Shown: in pieces, positions 1 through 11,104 of the stretch
Position numbering within the stretch: position 1 is the first letter of the stretch
How the letters are laid out: the number at the start of each line of letters is the position of its first letter
Assembly (NCBI GenBank): GCA_916048095.2
Contig: OU696595.1
Coordinates: 2,358,795 to 2,422,794, forward strand
DNA from: Sacculina carcini
Taxonomy: Eukaryota; Arthropoda; Thecostraca; Sacculinidae
DNA: 64,000 bases
Direction: 5' to 3'
Position numbers and translations under genes: made by a program
The notes under the pieces: generated by a model
Told to the model about the DNA's origin: nothing
What the model saw: the letters and a program-made list of their open reading frames with translations, nothing else
The model's database searches: none

Positions 1-620
1 AAAAGGAAAATCGAGAGAAAGGAATACTGAATGGAATTAGAGACGAACTTAAGTCAATCGGAGTGAATGCAAAAAATACGGAAAACGCAGATAAAAAGAG
101 TATTCGAGAAACGATAAGAAAGTGGGACACATAAATGTGGAAGGAAGAAGTCAAGGAAAGATCCAGCTTGAGAATATATAGCGATTGGAGAGAGGAACTC
201 GGAGGACAAGAAAAGGTATATGACAATAGACCAGCATCTATTCTGCTACTGAAGTGCCGCACAAATAACTTGAATCTGAACGACAGAAAGAGATTCAAAG
301 CAGAGAGCATGGAATGTGAATGTTGCGGATACGACATGGAAAACCTCGAGCATTTCATACTATGGTGCCCAGCATATCAGGTAGAGCGAGTAAAACACCC
401 ATTACTAGTACAACCATACAAAGGAGAAGACCACGAAGTAATCGGAGAAGTATTATTCTGCAAGGACTACATCCAGGACATGAAGGAAACACTAGCGAGA
501 TTCTGGTCGATAAGGAAAAGGATGAGATGAGTGGACCGGTGCAGTAGGGGTAGGAATATAGCAATATGGTTGAAACCGTTCCAGCTATTATTCTGAGCTG
601 GTACATTTTTAGCTTCTATA
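1..620 (+). mobile_element. 3' end of a non-LTR retrotransposon (LINE)
   Basis: An open frame at 135-530 encodes the C-terminal tail typical of LINE polyproteins downstream of the reverse transcriptase. It has a zinc-binding C-x-C-C pattern followed by LEHFILWCP and a basic end (RKRMR). The reverse transcriptase itself lies off the left edge. After the stop the sequence becomes AT-rich and non-coding. This is a retrotransposon remnant, not a host gene. The clade cannot be fixed from this tail alone. Confidence 0.6.
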
Positions 621-1015
621 GAAGTGTTGCATTTTTAGTTACTAGATTAATGTATGGATGTAAATACAATAATATCCGAAAGTAAACGATTTGTAGGTTA
701 CGTGTATTCATGTAGTGTTAATTTTTTATGCATAACTCATATTTGTACATAATATTAGCGATGCATGTGATATTAAATTAAAAAAATAATAAAAAAATAT
801 TATGTGTAGTATTTTGTGTTATGCGTTTGCGTTAACTAGTGATTTGTATACATGTGTCATGTGAGTGTGTATTTTACATTGTTCGAGTAAATCTGGGCGT
901 ATGTCTAGGTGGGTGTGGATGTTGATACGTGCAAAAAAAACAACAACAAAAAACTATGCTATGCTATATAACTTGTTATGTGGTTTATAGGTTGCATGTA
1001 TATATATATCTATGA

Positions 1016-1018
<3 letters not shown>

Positions 1019-1083
<65 letters not shown>
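1019..1083. repeat. (TA)n microsatellite
   Basis: An uninterrupted run of TA dinucleotides of about 65 bp. The flanks from 620 to 1240 are AT-rich with no recognisable gene. Confidence 0.95.
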
Positions 1084-1087
<4 letters not shown>

Positions 1088-1249
1088 TGTAATGTGTTGT
1101 GTGCCAGTTTAGGGTGATTATGTGCATTTATAAGTGTAATTTAAGGTACATATATATGTGTATAGACTGGTTATTCGAGTGCCAACATAAGGCACTGTTG
1201 TGTGTTTACAGATAAGATACAAATAGCATCAGAGAGTGCCGTTGTAAAG

Positions 1250-1617
1250 GCCAAACTCTCGTCTCTTATCTGATCTGATCTGACTGTTGTTTCGTTGTCT
1301 TGTTTTCTCGTTTTCTCTTCTTTCTGTTCACTGCTTTGCTTGTTTTCAGTCCACTAATTTTTTTTTAGTCTGATTGTTGCTGATGTTTTTTCCTTTCACT
1401 CCACAGTGCTTCCATAGTCTTTTCTAATTTTTGTTTCTTGTGGTGTTAGCTCCTCAAATCCTAATGTACTTTTCAGTTTTTCTCGGGTACTTTTTCCATT
1501 TATTTCGTTATAGGATGTAAATTTTACTCTGATGTTGTTATAATGTAAACATTCAGTTAGAAAATGTTCCAGAGTTTCTGTTTCACAATCACATACAGGG
1601 CACTTTGTACTCTTCCC
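1250..1617 (-). mobile_element. LINE C-terminal fragment (zinc-binding tail)
   Basis: The minus strand reads CPVCDCETETLEHFLTEC and then a charged tail. This is the same architecture as the fragment at the left edge of the window but clearly different in sequence. It abuts LINE-A material on the opposite strand at about 1618, so one fragment truncated the other. Only the terminal domain and 3' region remain. Confidence 0.6.
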
Positions 1618-2936
1618 TTGGGCTCCGCTGGCGCTCCGTCGTCAAGAGCTGGGCATGCGTTGTTCTTGCAAGCTGGCAAGCACCCATGAAAACCCCGCGT
1701 ATGACGTGGTATTTTCCCAGCATGTGCCTGAGCAGCAGCACCTTCCAGGACCTCAGTGTTCTGTGCTGTTTTGCAGCAAAATGAGGGCACTGCTGGAGTC
1801 ATGCGGGATGGGTGCTAACGACGTCCTCAGACAAGAGTCCACGGCGGAGTCGCCCTGGGAATTACCCTGGGAATACACTCCGGAGTCACCCGAAACACCG
1901 TACAGTGCCCAGTGTGCTTCGCTCAAACAAAGTGGAGCGAATTCATTCTTACGGACGGTATACTGCCGTGTACACTGATGGATCTAAGTCGGCCAGTGGT
2001 GTGGGTTGTGCGTTTGTAAGTGGAGGTACGTGCCGCTCGAGCACGCTGCCACCGAGCGCCTCCATTTACACGGCTGAACTTTACGCTATCCTGCTTGCCC
2101 TGGTTTGTATTCGCTCATCATCTTTTTCATTGTTTTTAGTTTAATCCAACTCCCTTAGTGCTTTAACTTCATTATCGTCTTTCTCCTTACATCCTCTTAT
2201 ACAGAGGATTTTTATCTCTCTTGATATCATCCACCACCAGGGCAAGTGTGTAACGTTCTGCTGGATTCCGGCCCATGTTGGTATTTTGGGCAACGAGCGA
2301 GCTGACAGAGCCGCAAAAAGAGCTGCTGAACGAGACTTTTATTCATTTTATTTCAACTTTCATATTCCGTATTCGGACTTTTATCCTATTATACATCGTT
2401 TTAACCGTTCTCGCTGGCAGCTCTCCTGGGACGAATGTGGTTCTAACAAATTAAAAGCAGTGAAGCCCGAAATCAGATATTGGATGTGCTCTTATCGCCC
2501 GAAGAGGTCCGAGGAGGTGGCGCTCTGTCGTCTACGTGTGGGTCACACGTACGATACGCATCGCCATCTTCTACTCGGACAACCTGAACCCACGTGCAGC
2601 GAATGTAATGCACGTCTCTCCGTGCAATACATCCTGGTGGAATGTCCATCATTCTCAGAGGTGCGTCAACGTTGTCTTGGATCCGCTCTGACTATTGACG
2701 AGGTTCTTGGACAGGAGCAGTCGGCGGTCATTGAGGGCCGCATTTTTTAATTTTTACGGTTTTTGCCTTTTAGAACTATTTATTGAATTTTATGTATTGA
2801 CATTCACATTCCTTTCTTTCACCATCACCCTTATTTATTCCATTTTTCCATTCTTCATATTCATTCTTCATAGACTGGGGATGCCGTATGGTCCTAGAGG
2901 CCGGTGCATCCCAAAACACAAACAAACAAACAAACA
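1618..2936 (+). mobile_element. LINE-A 3' fragment with RNase H domain
   Basis: This is a truncated copy of the element present at 58363-62248. It encodes an RNase H domain in pieces: YTDGSKSASGVGCAF near 1965-2020, ELYAILLAL near 2075-2100, then WIPAHVGILGNERADRAAKRA from about 2260. A terminal zinc-like motif follows (CSECNARLSVQYILVECP, about 2610-2650). The reading frame is broken by a stop near 2140 and by frame changes. The 3' end is GGCCGGTGCATCCC followed by a (CAAA)n tail at 2918-2936. An RNase H domain in a LINE suggests the I/R1-like group. Confidence 0.75.
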
Positions 2937-4119
2937 GGGTCGTCCGAGACTGTATCAGTCGCCCGCCGCAAGCCGGCCGTAATATTCTTCCAGGCTACAC
3001 TTATATATGTGCGTGTGTACATGTCCGCATTTGTTTTTGCAATGGTTTGTGATCTGTACGGATATTTTATTGTTTTCTTGTGATTTGTTTGTGTTGCTAC
3101 CGACCGGCTTGTGTGTAGTTCTTGCGCGTGAATTTCTTGTACGATCATGAAATGATCATGATCATCATGTCGGTAGATTCACTCATTGTTCGTTTTTTTA
3201 TTGTTTTCCCATGTGTATTTTTTCTTCCAGGTCCTTTTACATATATTTTTGCGTCTTGTGCACGACCTCGTCCATGTTCTTCTGTGTCCTGGTGTGAAGT
3301 GTTCAGTTTCATCGTCATCACGTCTCCGCGTCCATCATCGTCATCGCGGTTTCCGTTAATCATTCACCGTTCACTCTCTTCACCTCCGCTATTTGTGTCC
3401 TTTTGCTCCGCTTCTGGGGGAGGGAGTCGTGTGGCGCCCTGCAGTTTTAATATCATAATATGTGTAAAATATTATTGTTGCGGCGTATGTGAACTGTTTG
3501 CGGCGATTGCGTTTCACATTTTTGTTTCTGCTTTTATTTTTGTGAGTGATTTTTGTATGCGTGTATTTAAATTTATGTTATGTTGTATTATGTTTTATCA
3601 TTGTTTATTTAAGTTATGTATTTATAAGTTATGTTCTTTTTGCTGCGTGGGCCACACTTGTTTCTGATTGGTCCACGTCTGACCTGGGTCGCTTGCGTGG
3701 TACCCCATTGGCCCACGTCACCACAGGCCGACCCTATAAAGGGACACATACACTCACTCTCTCTCTCTTTTTCTGTGACCGTCAAGCTGGCTGGTTGTGT
3801 CTCAATATATGGTGTCTTTTAATCTTAGTATTGTTTTCTGTAGCACGTTAATACAGGGGCATTAGGCTGTTCATCATTATTTTTGTTGGTAGTTAGCTCC
3901 CCTACACGTTACTGAGTGCGCTCCTGCGAATATGACCCAGCTACACTAACTGTGTGTATGTGCTGACTGAATGTGTGTATGCGCGTGTGCAAGTGGTGTG
4001 ACATTGACATGTGGTAGTTGTGTTCTGGTAGTATTGATGTACGCTGCCTGTGACGTGTACTGTGCAATATCACAATGTGTACTTTTACTGGGTGTGTTTC
4101 TTGTGGGGCAAGGTAAATC
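2937..4119. other. Interval without a recognised gene
   Basis: This T-rich stretch has an open frame at 3122-3667 with membrane-like composition that matches no family I know and is probably chance. A CCAAT/TATA-like patch near 3700-3745 is listed separately. No splice-bounded exon could be supported. Confidence 0.5.
3697..3745 (+). promoter_or_regulatory. Candidate promoter: CCAAT-type box plus TATAAA
   Basis: An inverted CCAAT (CCCATTGGCCC) lies about 35 bp upstream of CCCTATAAAGGG, followed by a CT-rich stretch. This resembles a polymerase II core promoter and could belong to a degenerate LTR. No coding sequence clearly starts downstream. The call rests on motifs only. Confidence 0.3.
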
Positions 4120-4211
4120 AGAACAATGTCCAGTAACATGTACCCCCATGTATGTTCATTTCCACTGGTCGTCCAGTTCTCCCAATCAACTTTGCAATTG
4201 AAATCCCCCAT
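4120..4211 (-). mobile_element. LINE endonuclease scrap
   Basis: The minus strand encodes MGDFNCKVDWENW, the conserved GDFN block of apurinic-type LINE endonucleases, followed by roughly 15 related residues before similarity is lost. It is an isolated relic with no matching reverse transcriptase nearby on this strand. Confidence 0.5.
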
Positions 4212-4785
4212 GAGTGTTCATGGTCTATCCCGTCATCGTCGTCGTTAGCATTTCTTTTAATAAGTTCATATGTTCCCTTTTCAATTATATTTTCAATTTA
4301 TCATTTGATCCTATCTCTCACTTTCTGACTTCTCTTTCTTCCATCTGACTGTAACATGTTAAGTGATATGTTTCTGGAGTAAATGTTCGTTAACTGTAAA
4401 TGTACAGTTAACTGTTAACTGTTTTAGGCCGTTTATGTTCACATATTAAGCGTCAGGTGTACGACAGGTGTATGTTGTTTTATAATGCTCTTACCGTGTG
4501 TGTTTGGTGTTTGTATTTGTCGCTGTTGCTTTTGTCGCGATTTTTGTATGTGTGCGCTACAACAAATAAATTGAATTATGAAAATTTTTCTCTTGTTTAG
4601 GTACGTGTTTGTTTGCTATGTGTTTTATGCTACTCAACGTTAATATTTATTTTTATTTTCACTTTGTACTTGTGTATGTCGTAGTCATGCTTTTGTCGTT
4701 CTAACGCTTGTGGCCACGGGCGCTATAACAAATACTTCTTTGAATTGAATTTAATTTAATTGAAAATGTGTGGTGTTTTAGGGTC

Positions 4786-5856
4786 ATGGATTCGGAGACG
4801 GCCGCTCGCTGGTTCGAGGTGGGAGCTGTGGCCGTGTTGCTGGACGTTCCGGCCGGCACAGAATTCGGCATCGACATGAATACATGGCGTGTCGGCGACA
4901 AGTTCCACGGCGTCAAGATGATACCGCCGGGTGTGCATCTGCTGCATTACAGTGCCGTCAGTCGCGGCCAGGTGGCGCCACGCTCCGGCTTTTTTCACTG
5001 CTTCACAAGCGGCGAGCTGCTGGTGCGCGTGTGGAATGCCGAAACCGAGGACTTTGACGAGTCGACCGACCCGTCTTTGCTGGAGCGTTTGCGGCTGAAC
5101 AAGCGTGAGCTGGACCGCTTTCTGGGCGCGTATCCGCTCGGCGAGTGGAAGCAGTGGTACTCGCTGACGTCGCACGTGAGCGAGTCGTGCATGCGACGTG
5201 TACAGCCGAGCTGCGGCAAATTCGGCGCCGCTCAACAGCTGCAGAGCGTCGAGCCGACGACAACGGCGGCGCAGCGCGCCACTTATCGCCGCGACGGCGC
5301 TAACCTGCCCAGCATGCGACCGGTGGACGGCACCGGGTTCCGGTTCTCGGAAGTGCCGCAGCGTCGGGTCTCGGCGGCCGTCGTGTCGGCGGCCGACAGA
5401 ACCGCTCAGTCGCTGGACAGTTCGTGGCTGCTGGCGCAACTTGTGCAGCAGCTGGCGAGTGCCGAGGAATTGCTGGCCGAAATGCAGGTGGCGTTTGTGT
5501 CGTTTCTCGTCGGTCATGTTTACGAAGCGTTCGAACACTGGAAGAGTGTTGTGTGCCTGCTGTGCGGGTGCGATCAAGCTTTGAGGAGCGACACGCAGCT
5601 GTTCGTCAAATTCATCGGCTGTTTTCATTTTCAAATCCAGCACATTCCCGATAACTTTTTCGTCGACATTGTGTCGAAGGATAATTTTCTGGTGCAGAAT
5701 TTGTATGTGTTCTTTTCGAATGCGTGCGACGCCGACGTGCCAGCTGTTCTCAGAGACAAAGCTCAGCACTTCAAGGCTCATCTAGAGAAGAAATTCTCCT
5801 GGGATTTCAGTTTTGAGCCTGATGAATTCGCGCCGGTTGTTGTCGATTTGAAATAA
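4786..5856 (+). CDS. AAR2: AAR2 splicing factor homologue
   Basis: AAR2 is a cytoplasmic and nuclear assembly factor that binds PRP8 and holds the U5 snRNP in a pre-mature state. The protein (356 residues; human AAR2 has about 384) opens with the family N-terminus: a short helix and then GTEFGIDMNTWRVGDKF and GVKMIPPGVHLLHY (about residues 25-60). The C-terminal helical domain contains LLAEMQVAFVSFLVGHVYEAFEHWK and ends EFAPVVVDLK. I chose the ATG at 4786 rather than the in-frame codon at 4768, because MDSETAARW matches the usual start and the upstream TGTGGTGTTTTAG looks like a 3' splice site. The ORF is intact, with no internal intron. It is GC-rich compared with its AT-rich surroundings, as expected for a selected gene among decayed repeats. 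Residues about 150-200 are low-similarity linker. Confidence 0.93.
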   Translation: MDSETAARWFEVGAVAVLLDVPAGTEFGIDMNTWRVGDKFHGVKMIPPGVHLLHYSAVSRGQVAPRSGFFHCFTSGELLVRVWNAETEDFDESTDPSLLERLRLNKRELDRFLGAYPLGEWKQWYSLTSHVSESCMRRVQPSCGKFGAAQQLQSVEPTTTAAQRATYRRDGANLPSMRPVDGTGFRFSEVPQRRVSAAVVSAADRTAQSLDSSWLLAQLVQQLASAEELLAEMQVAFVSFLVGHVYEAFEHWKSVVCLLCGCDQALRSDTQLFVKFIGCFHFQIQHIPDNFFVDIVSKDNFLVQNLYVFFSNACDADVPAVLRDKAQHFKAHLEKKFSWDFSFEPDEFAPVVVDLK

Positions 5857-5857
5857 A
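5852..5857 (+). other. Polyadenylation hexamer overlapping the AAR2 stop codon
   Basis: AATAAA overlaps the TAA stop of AAR2. If used, the 3' UTR would be only some 10-30 nt. A T/G-rich stretch (GTGTGTATTGTTTTTTC) follows as a possible downstream element. No other AATAAA is seen before the next repeat. Confidence 0.45.
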
Positions 5858-6029
5858 TGTATAGATGTGTGTATTGTTTTTTCTCGGCTTCTCGTTCAGA
5901 TTAGGTTTGCCGTAGCCGATGCGGGGCATTTTGCCACCGTCCGAAGACAATGCTTGGGGCTTCATTATAAGTAAAGCACCATTATAAGAGGTCTGACTTT
6001 GGGAAATGCAGTTACGAGCAACCCATCAG

Positions 6030-6573
6030 CAGCGTCCTGAAGTTATGTGAGAGGTGGAATATGATGATGAACACTTCAAAATCTAAAAGCTTGCTGGTTT
6101 CTAGGTCACATACCGTTCCACCTTCACATGGAGCTATCCTCATAAATGACGCCCTCAGCTTGTGTGATGAGCTCAAAAGCATTGGGAGTGCATGTAGACT
6201 CAAAACTGACATTTGAGAGTCACATTCGGAAGCTAGCTTGTTCGGCATCGTGGAAACTGGGAAGTATATGAAAGGCATATCGGATGTTCGGTAGCAGCAC
6301 AATCTCAAAAAGTTGTTTTCGCTGTTTCATTTTTCCAATTCTGGAGTACTGCGCCCCTTAATTCTGGAGAACTGCGTACTGCGGATTGTCACCTCAATCT
6401 CATCAACAGAGTTGTTAGAACTTGCAATTTCCTCTGTGGTGACTTGGTTCTTGGTGATCTTTGCCATCGTCGAAAGGCCAGCAGCGTTTTTCGACGGACG
6501 TTTTTCGCAGAACAGTTTGGACAAGTTCCAGGTCAAAGTCAATGAACTGCTACTGAAAGAGCGGAATTGAGTG
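6030..6573 (+). mobile_element. Decayed Jockey/CR1-type reverse transcriptase fragment
   Basis: In shifting frames the plus strand reads the thumb region of a LINE reverse transcriptase. It has a TSKSLLVSRSHT-type segment, then a DSKLTFESHIRKLACSASWKLG-like stretch, a KAYRMFG segment and FIFPILEYCAP. Several frameshifts and stops show it is long dead. It ends at the left boundary of Gypsy-1, and the GAGTG at 6569-6573 is the duplicated target of that insertion. Confidence 0.65.
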
Positions 6574-6826
6574 GGTAGTGTCGTCAAACTCGAAACACAA
6601 CACTCACAATCGATTATTGTTATTCAACACAATACCATAGATACACAAATACCCAACAGAGAATACACGACCAATCGCAGGACAAGAGTAACACACGGCC
6701 AGCAGTTACAACCCAGAATCCACAATGGCTGCCGCCACAACCCATTCCCAAAACGTACATAAATCACAGCTCGATACACCCCTGGCGCGCGTGTGACAAT
6801 AATATGTAAACAAAATATACGCTACA
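6574..6826 (-). repeat. Gypsy-1 3' LTR
   Basis: A 253-bp LTR beginning (plus sense) GGTAGTGTCGTCAA, where the expected first bases TG are mutated, and ending CGCTACA. The adjacent internal sequence on the minus strand is the purine-rich GCGGGTAGA, a fair polypurine tract. The same terminus recurs at 11124 and, inverted, at 11351. Confidence 0.8.
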
Positions 6827-6856
6827 TCTACCCGCAATTGAAGAAAATCTACTCGG

Positions 6857-8237
6857 CTAAGCGAGAAGGTAACCATCGCCTGCGACCTCTGGAGGAGGAC
6901 GGTAGTTCTCGTCGAGACCTTCCGTGATCCGGGGGCTTAGCGTGACTCGATGTCGCCCCTGTCTGCGTTGCGCCTGGGAGCTTAGGCTGATCGCATTCAA
7001 CGGTCTCTCGAGCCCGGGTGATGACGCCGAGTTCTGCTCAGCAATTGCGTCCTCCGTTGACACATCAACTTCAGCCGGTCTCTCGAGGGTCCGTGTCTTG
7101 GCGCCATGTCTCGTTCTGTCACTGCGTCTTCTGTTGGCGACTGAGGAAGTCAATAGTCCGTTTCGTCCTCCAATGATGGTGAACCGGTCCGATGTACAGC
7201 TGCATTTTTGGCGAGATGGGCCGCATTCCGCACAGACCCGTCTTCCAGGCGGTACGCCGATCCTCTCATCGCGGTTATAAAACGGCAACGGGCCCTTGAA
7301 ACGACGTCCCGATTTACCGACGTGGCACTGCACCCGAACAAACACCGAGTCTCCCGGGGCGAACGTCGGAATCTTCGTGGCATTACAGCGATCATAGTTC
7401 CGTTTGTTGCGTGACTGCTGCCTGCGGACACGCTGCTCAATAGACGAATCGACGCGCTTGTTAAAAACCGGTAAAGTCAGCTTCATGCGTCGGCCGTGCA
7501 ATATCTCCGATGGAGACGCTCCGGTGGTGCAGTTTGACGTGGCTCTGTACTCGGTTAACAGCGCCCGCATACGCTCTTGCAACTTTGATTTACCGAGACA
7601 CTGTTGAACCCATGCTTTGAATGTCCTGTTGAATCGTTCGACGATCGAGTTGCTCCATGGTCAGTAGGCCGCCGATCGCCGATGCTTGATGTCACGTTGA
7701 TTGAGATAGCGCTTAAACGCCTCACGAATTGTCGCCTATTGTCGGTGACCCACTCGTCCGGGAAGCCCTCGCGACTCCAGATGACATCCAGGAAGCTCAT
7801 TATGTGATCACTGTCAATGGTGCTGGTAAAGCCCACTTCGACCCACTTCGAGAGATAATCGACTAGTGTTATAGCGTAGCGGGCTTCTGGCGGTGCCGAG
7901 TCGATAGGGCCCACGATATCAACTGCCAGCTTCTACCACGGTTGGTCCGGAAGCGGAGCAGACTGCATAGGAGTTGGTCGAGCCGCAAATGACAGCAACT
8001 TGTCGCTACCTTTACAATATGCGCATCCTCGCTACATTGATAATCTCGGACACCGTTCGTTGAACATCCTTGTCCATTCCGGGCCACCAGGAACCACTTT
8101 GTGCAGGAACTGTTTAGTTCTTGCCACGCCATTGTGTGCCGTGTGGGCACGACTGAGGTAGTCGGACCGCAGCTTGCTCGGAACAATGATCTGACAGTCG
8201 CCACGAATGACCAGGTCTCCTGCCACTGATAATTCAT
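6857..8237 (-). pseudogene. Gypsy-1 integrase, frameshifted
   Basis: Integrase catalyses cDNA insertion. In separate frames I see a zinc-binding N-terminal region (AHTAHNGVARTKQFL, near 8150), a catalytic core segment (GPIDSAPPEARYAITLVDYLSKWVE, then WVTDNRRQF; 7914-7735) and a C-terminal part with NKRNYDRCNATKIPTFAPGDSVFVRVQ (about 7400-7320). At least three frame changes separate these, so no full-length protein can be made. Confidence 0.75.
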
Positions 8238-8265
8238 CCATCATCTTGAAAAACGGGCGTAGAAC

Positions 8266-8649
8266 TTAATCGACAGCGTCTCCCGTGCGAGGAAAACCAT
8301 CACAGATAGCTTTTCTTAGCGCCGACAGCTGGTGATCGTCGCGGGATGTGGAACAAAGGTGCTCTCGCAACAGCGCCGGCTGCTCCTCCATCAGCATACC
8401 TACCACTTCCTCGTCCTCTTTGTCGTCACATTGCAGATCATCTTCTTGTGCAACCGGCGGCCGAGAAAGTGCATTTGCAGCACTGATATCCTCCCCCGGG
8501 ACGTAGTCAATGTGATATGAATAAGGGATCAGCCTCGCCTGCCATCTGGCTACCCTTGCTCCTGCACGGCCGCTGAATTTCTCGGAAAGAATTGTCCTCA
8601 ATGCCGAATGATCTGTACGCAGCACAAACTTCCTTCCCCACAGAAACAA
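8266..8649 (-). pseudogene. Gypsy-1 RNase H domain
   Basis: The minus strand encodes FVLRTDHSALRTIL and then ARWQARLIPYSYHIDYVPG and NALSRPP, the classical RNase H region of Gypsy polyproteins. That region removes the RNA strand from the cDNA hybrid. It is out of frame with the upstream reverse transcriptase ORF, across a gap near 8650-8845. Confidence 0.8.
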
Positions 8650-8844
8650 TCTCCACTTTTCTATGGCGTTGACGGCAGCTAGCGCCTCCCGTTCTGTGAC
8701 GGAATACTTGCTCTCGGCAACTGATAACCTCCTACTCCTTCGTCTCCCGCCGCGGAAAGCTGAGTGAGGACAGCTCCAGCACCAGACTCACTGGCGTCGG
8801 TCGTCACGATTGTGCGCAAGTTGGGTTCAAACCGGCGCAATGGT

Positions 8845-10317
8845 TTAGGTTGAACTATCCTCTGTTGCAGCGACCGAAACTCTTTTGAGTGTGTGTGTTG
8901 TCGTCCATTGGAACGTTGCGTCTTTGCGTAGCAAAGCCGCCAGCTTGCTTGTTTGATTGACGAAATTATCCACGAACTGACTGAGCCAGCCACACAATCC
9001 CAAAAAACTTCGCAGTTCTTTGGCCGAGAATGGCAGTGGAGCGATCCGGACAGCCGCTAGGTGATTGTCTGTGGGAGCGACAGTGTCTCCTGTGACCCGG
9101 AAGCCACAGAATGTGACGGTCTTCTTCGCTATGTGCGACTTTTGCAAATTCAGCGTAACGTTAGCGTTTTGCAGTCGCTTGACGACAATTTGCAGACGAC
9201 GATAATGTTCCGTATGACCTGATATCACTATATCATCCATATAGTGGCAGCAACCGTCCACTCCGGCCAGCAGGTGGTCAAGGAGTCGTTGGAAGGCCGC
9301 GCCCGCTGATGCCAACCCAAATGGTACTCTTCGGAACTGGAAAAGACCTTCATGTGTCAAGAAGGCTGTTAGTGGGCGAGAGTCGGGGTGCAACTCCATT
9401 TGGTGGTATGCATACTGGAGATCCAGTTTTGTGCGAATGCTACCGGCCAACTGCGTTTGCAACTCTTGGAGCGTTGGTATTGGAGGCACCTCGCTTATGA
9501 GCTGACTATTCGGCCCTCTCAGATCAACACAGAGGCGAATGTTGCCATTGGCTTTGCGCGCTACCACTACTGGACTGATCCACGGCGAAGACTCCACTCT
9601 CTCGATCACGCCGATGTCACACAGCCGCTGAAGGTCCTTCGTCACTTCGCTTCTTATAGTAAGCGGCAGCCGCCTGAGAGGTTGACGCGTCGGTACCGCG
9701 TCGGGTTTCAACCTTATCTGGTGTTGGTAGCCTTTAATGGCGGGTAGATGCTGCACCGCTGACGCGTCCCGCGAAGGCGTATGTGACACGTGGTTATTGC
9801 ACGTTCCCGTTTCGGCATGACCAACTGTTGCGATTTCACCGGCTTTCGGGTGCAATGTGAGACCCAAAACTGCCAATGCATCCAGTCCGAGCAATGCTTC
9901 AGATGACTTGGTATCTATCACGTAAAAGTAGACGAGCGACATGTGCTCGCCGACTGACACCTCGGTTTTGAGAGTGCCGAAGACCTTAAGTGGTTGACGA
10001 CCGACTCCAAATAGTTGCTTTGTTGTGTGCACAACAACTGCGCCCGGAAACATCTGACGAGCGAATGGCAGACTGAGCACCGAGACGCTCGCTCCGGTGT
10101 CGACCTGAAGTTGCATGTTGACTGGTCCGCGGTCGTTCACCTGTACCATTGCGTCACACATGAAACGCTTGTGTCCATGAGAACCGCACGAAAGTATGGT
10201 GACACCTTGTATCTTGTTATGGCGTATCGATTGTTGTCTCGAGCCAGCGCGACATACTCTTGCCCAGTGTCCGAGTTTACCGCACGCGTAACTCTTGGCG
10301 TTTCTAGCCGGACACAT
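8845..10317 (-). CDS. Gypsy-1 gag end, protease and reverse transcriptase
   Basis: A 490-residue open frame. A Gag zinc knuckle (CPARNAKSYACGKLGHWARVC) opens it, followed by an aspartic protease with VDTGASVSVLS (about residues 73-83). The reverse transcriptase palm follows: a PWISPVVVARK segment, LDLQYAYHQMELHPDSR, FRRVPFGLASAGAAFQRL, and the catalytic box YMDDIVISG (around residue 360). The connection region includes FCGFRVTG and ELRSFLGLCGWLSQFVDNF. This is the best preserved coding part of the element. It overlaps the upstream gag ORF end by an offset frame, consistent with a gag-pol frameshift arrangement or a mutation. Confidence 0.85.
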   Translation of the reverse strand: MCPARNAKSYACGKLGHWARVCRAGSRQQSIRHNKIQGVTILSCGSHGHKRFMCDAMVQVNDRGPVNMQLQVDTGASVSVLSLPFARQMFPGAVVVHTTKQLFGVGRQPLKVFGTLKTEVSVGEHMSLVYFYVIDTKSSEALLGLDALAVLGLTLHPKAGEIATVGHAETGTCNNHVSHTPSRDASAVQHLPAIKGYQHQIRLKPDAVPTRQPLRRLPLTIRSEVTKDLQRLCDIGVIERVESSPWISPVVVARKANGNIRLCVDLRGPNSQLISEVPPIPTLQELQTQLAGSIRTKLDLQYAYHQMELHPDSRPLTAFLTHEGLFQFRRVPFGLASAGAAFQRLLDHLLAGVDGCCHYMDDIVISGHTEHYRRLQIVVKRLQNANVTLNLQKSHIAKKTVTFCGFRVTGDTVAPTDNHLAAVRIAPLPFSAKELRSFLGLCGWLSQFVDNFVNQTSKLAALLRKDATFQWTTTHTLKRVSVAATEDSST

Positions 10318-11094
10318 TTATGTCCTTGACAACCTGTGTGTTTTGCCACAGTATCCACAGTGTTGGGAAAACTGAGATGTTCTACCCCGAGGCTCTTGGG
10401 CGTTTCTCTCTTTCTCTCTCTTCACCGGCCTCACTGCTGCTAGTGTGCCAGCTGGCTCACCCGATTGTCCCTCTTTCAGGACGTTGGCCTGTTGTTTCGA
10501 TAATTCAAATGCGGCTGCCGTGGTTAGCAATTTGTCCAAAGTGAGATTCGGGTCTTGGAGAAACCGTTCTTGCAGTGCTGGATGAACCGAGTGCTCTACG
10601 ACGTGGTCCCGAATCAGCTCCTCGGTGAGGTCGCCGTAACGACATGTGACCGCCAGACCACGTACTGCATTGACAAATGTGGCTTTAGACTCTCCTGGCT
10701 GTTGTCGTCTGCGTTTGAATACGAACCGTTCGTATATGAGATTGGTCTGAGGTACGTACTGTTCCTCGAGTCTTTGAAGTGTGTGTTGAAACTCAGACTG
10801 CCCCTCGACGTTGACCTGCGCCGGCAAGGATCTGAAGATTCTTCGGCCCTCTGCGCCGATGCAGGTGATCAACAGTGCTGTTTTCCTTTCGTCAGGATAA
10901 GCGTCGCCGCCGATGGCTGTGAGATATGCCTGAAAGGTGTACTTCCACTCGGACCATGGCACTGATGATGTACCAGCCTGCGCATGCAAAACTTGTGTTG
11001 CGGGAATGCCCTCAGTATTCATCGTACCCTTACAGAAAATCAGAATACACAACAATAAATAACCAACACACCGAATCTCAGACGTGCAGACCAA
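10318..11094 (-). CDS. Gypsy-1 gag-like protein
   Basis: A 258-residue ORF upstream of pol. It contains the capsid-like helical region of Gypsy gag: WKYTFQAYLTAIGG near residue 50, then a RLEEQYVPQTNLIYERFVFKRR region and a RYGDLTEELIRDHVVE segment. It ends HCGYCGKTHRLSRT, the start of a CCHC knuckle. It packages element RNA in the cytoplasm. The true start may be at MNTEGIPATQ, about 24 codons in, because the preceding residues are hydrophobic and unlike gag. Confidence 0.8.
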   Translation of the reverse strand: MVCTSEIRCVGYLLLCILIFCKGTMNTEGIPATQVLHAQAGTSSVPWSEWKYTFQAYLTAIGGDAYPDERKTALLITCIGAEGRRIFRSLPAQVNVEGQSEFQHTLQRLEEQYVPQTNLIYERFVFKRRRQQPGESKATFVNAVRGLAVTCRYGDLTEELIRDHVVEHSVHPALQERFLQDPNLTLDKLLTTAAAFELSKQQANVLKEGQSGEPAGTLAAVRPVKREKERNAQEPRGRTSQFSQHCGYCGKTHRLSRT

Positions 11095-11104
11095 AATTTT
11101 TCGC

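Noticed and set aside
3122..3667. 181-residue hydrophobic ORF as a membrane protein gene
   Set aside because: T-rich composition alone produces runs of F, V, C and I. No family pattern, no splice logic, and a shadow frame of low-complexity sequence.
4756..5781. 341-residue minus-strand ORF opposite AAR2
   Set aside because: It is the antisense shadow of a GC-rich coding sequence. The plus strand matches the AAR2 family throughout.
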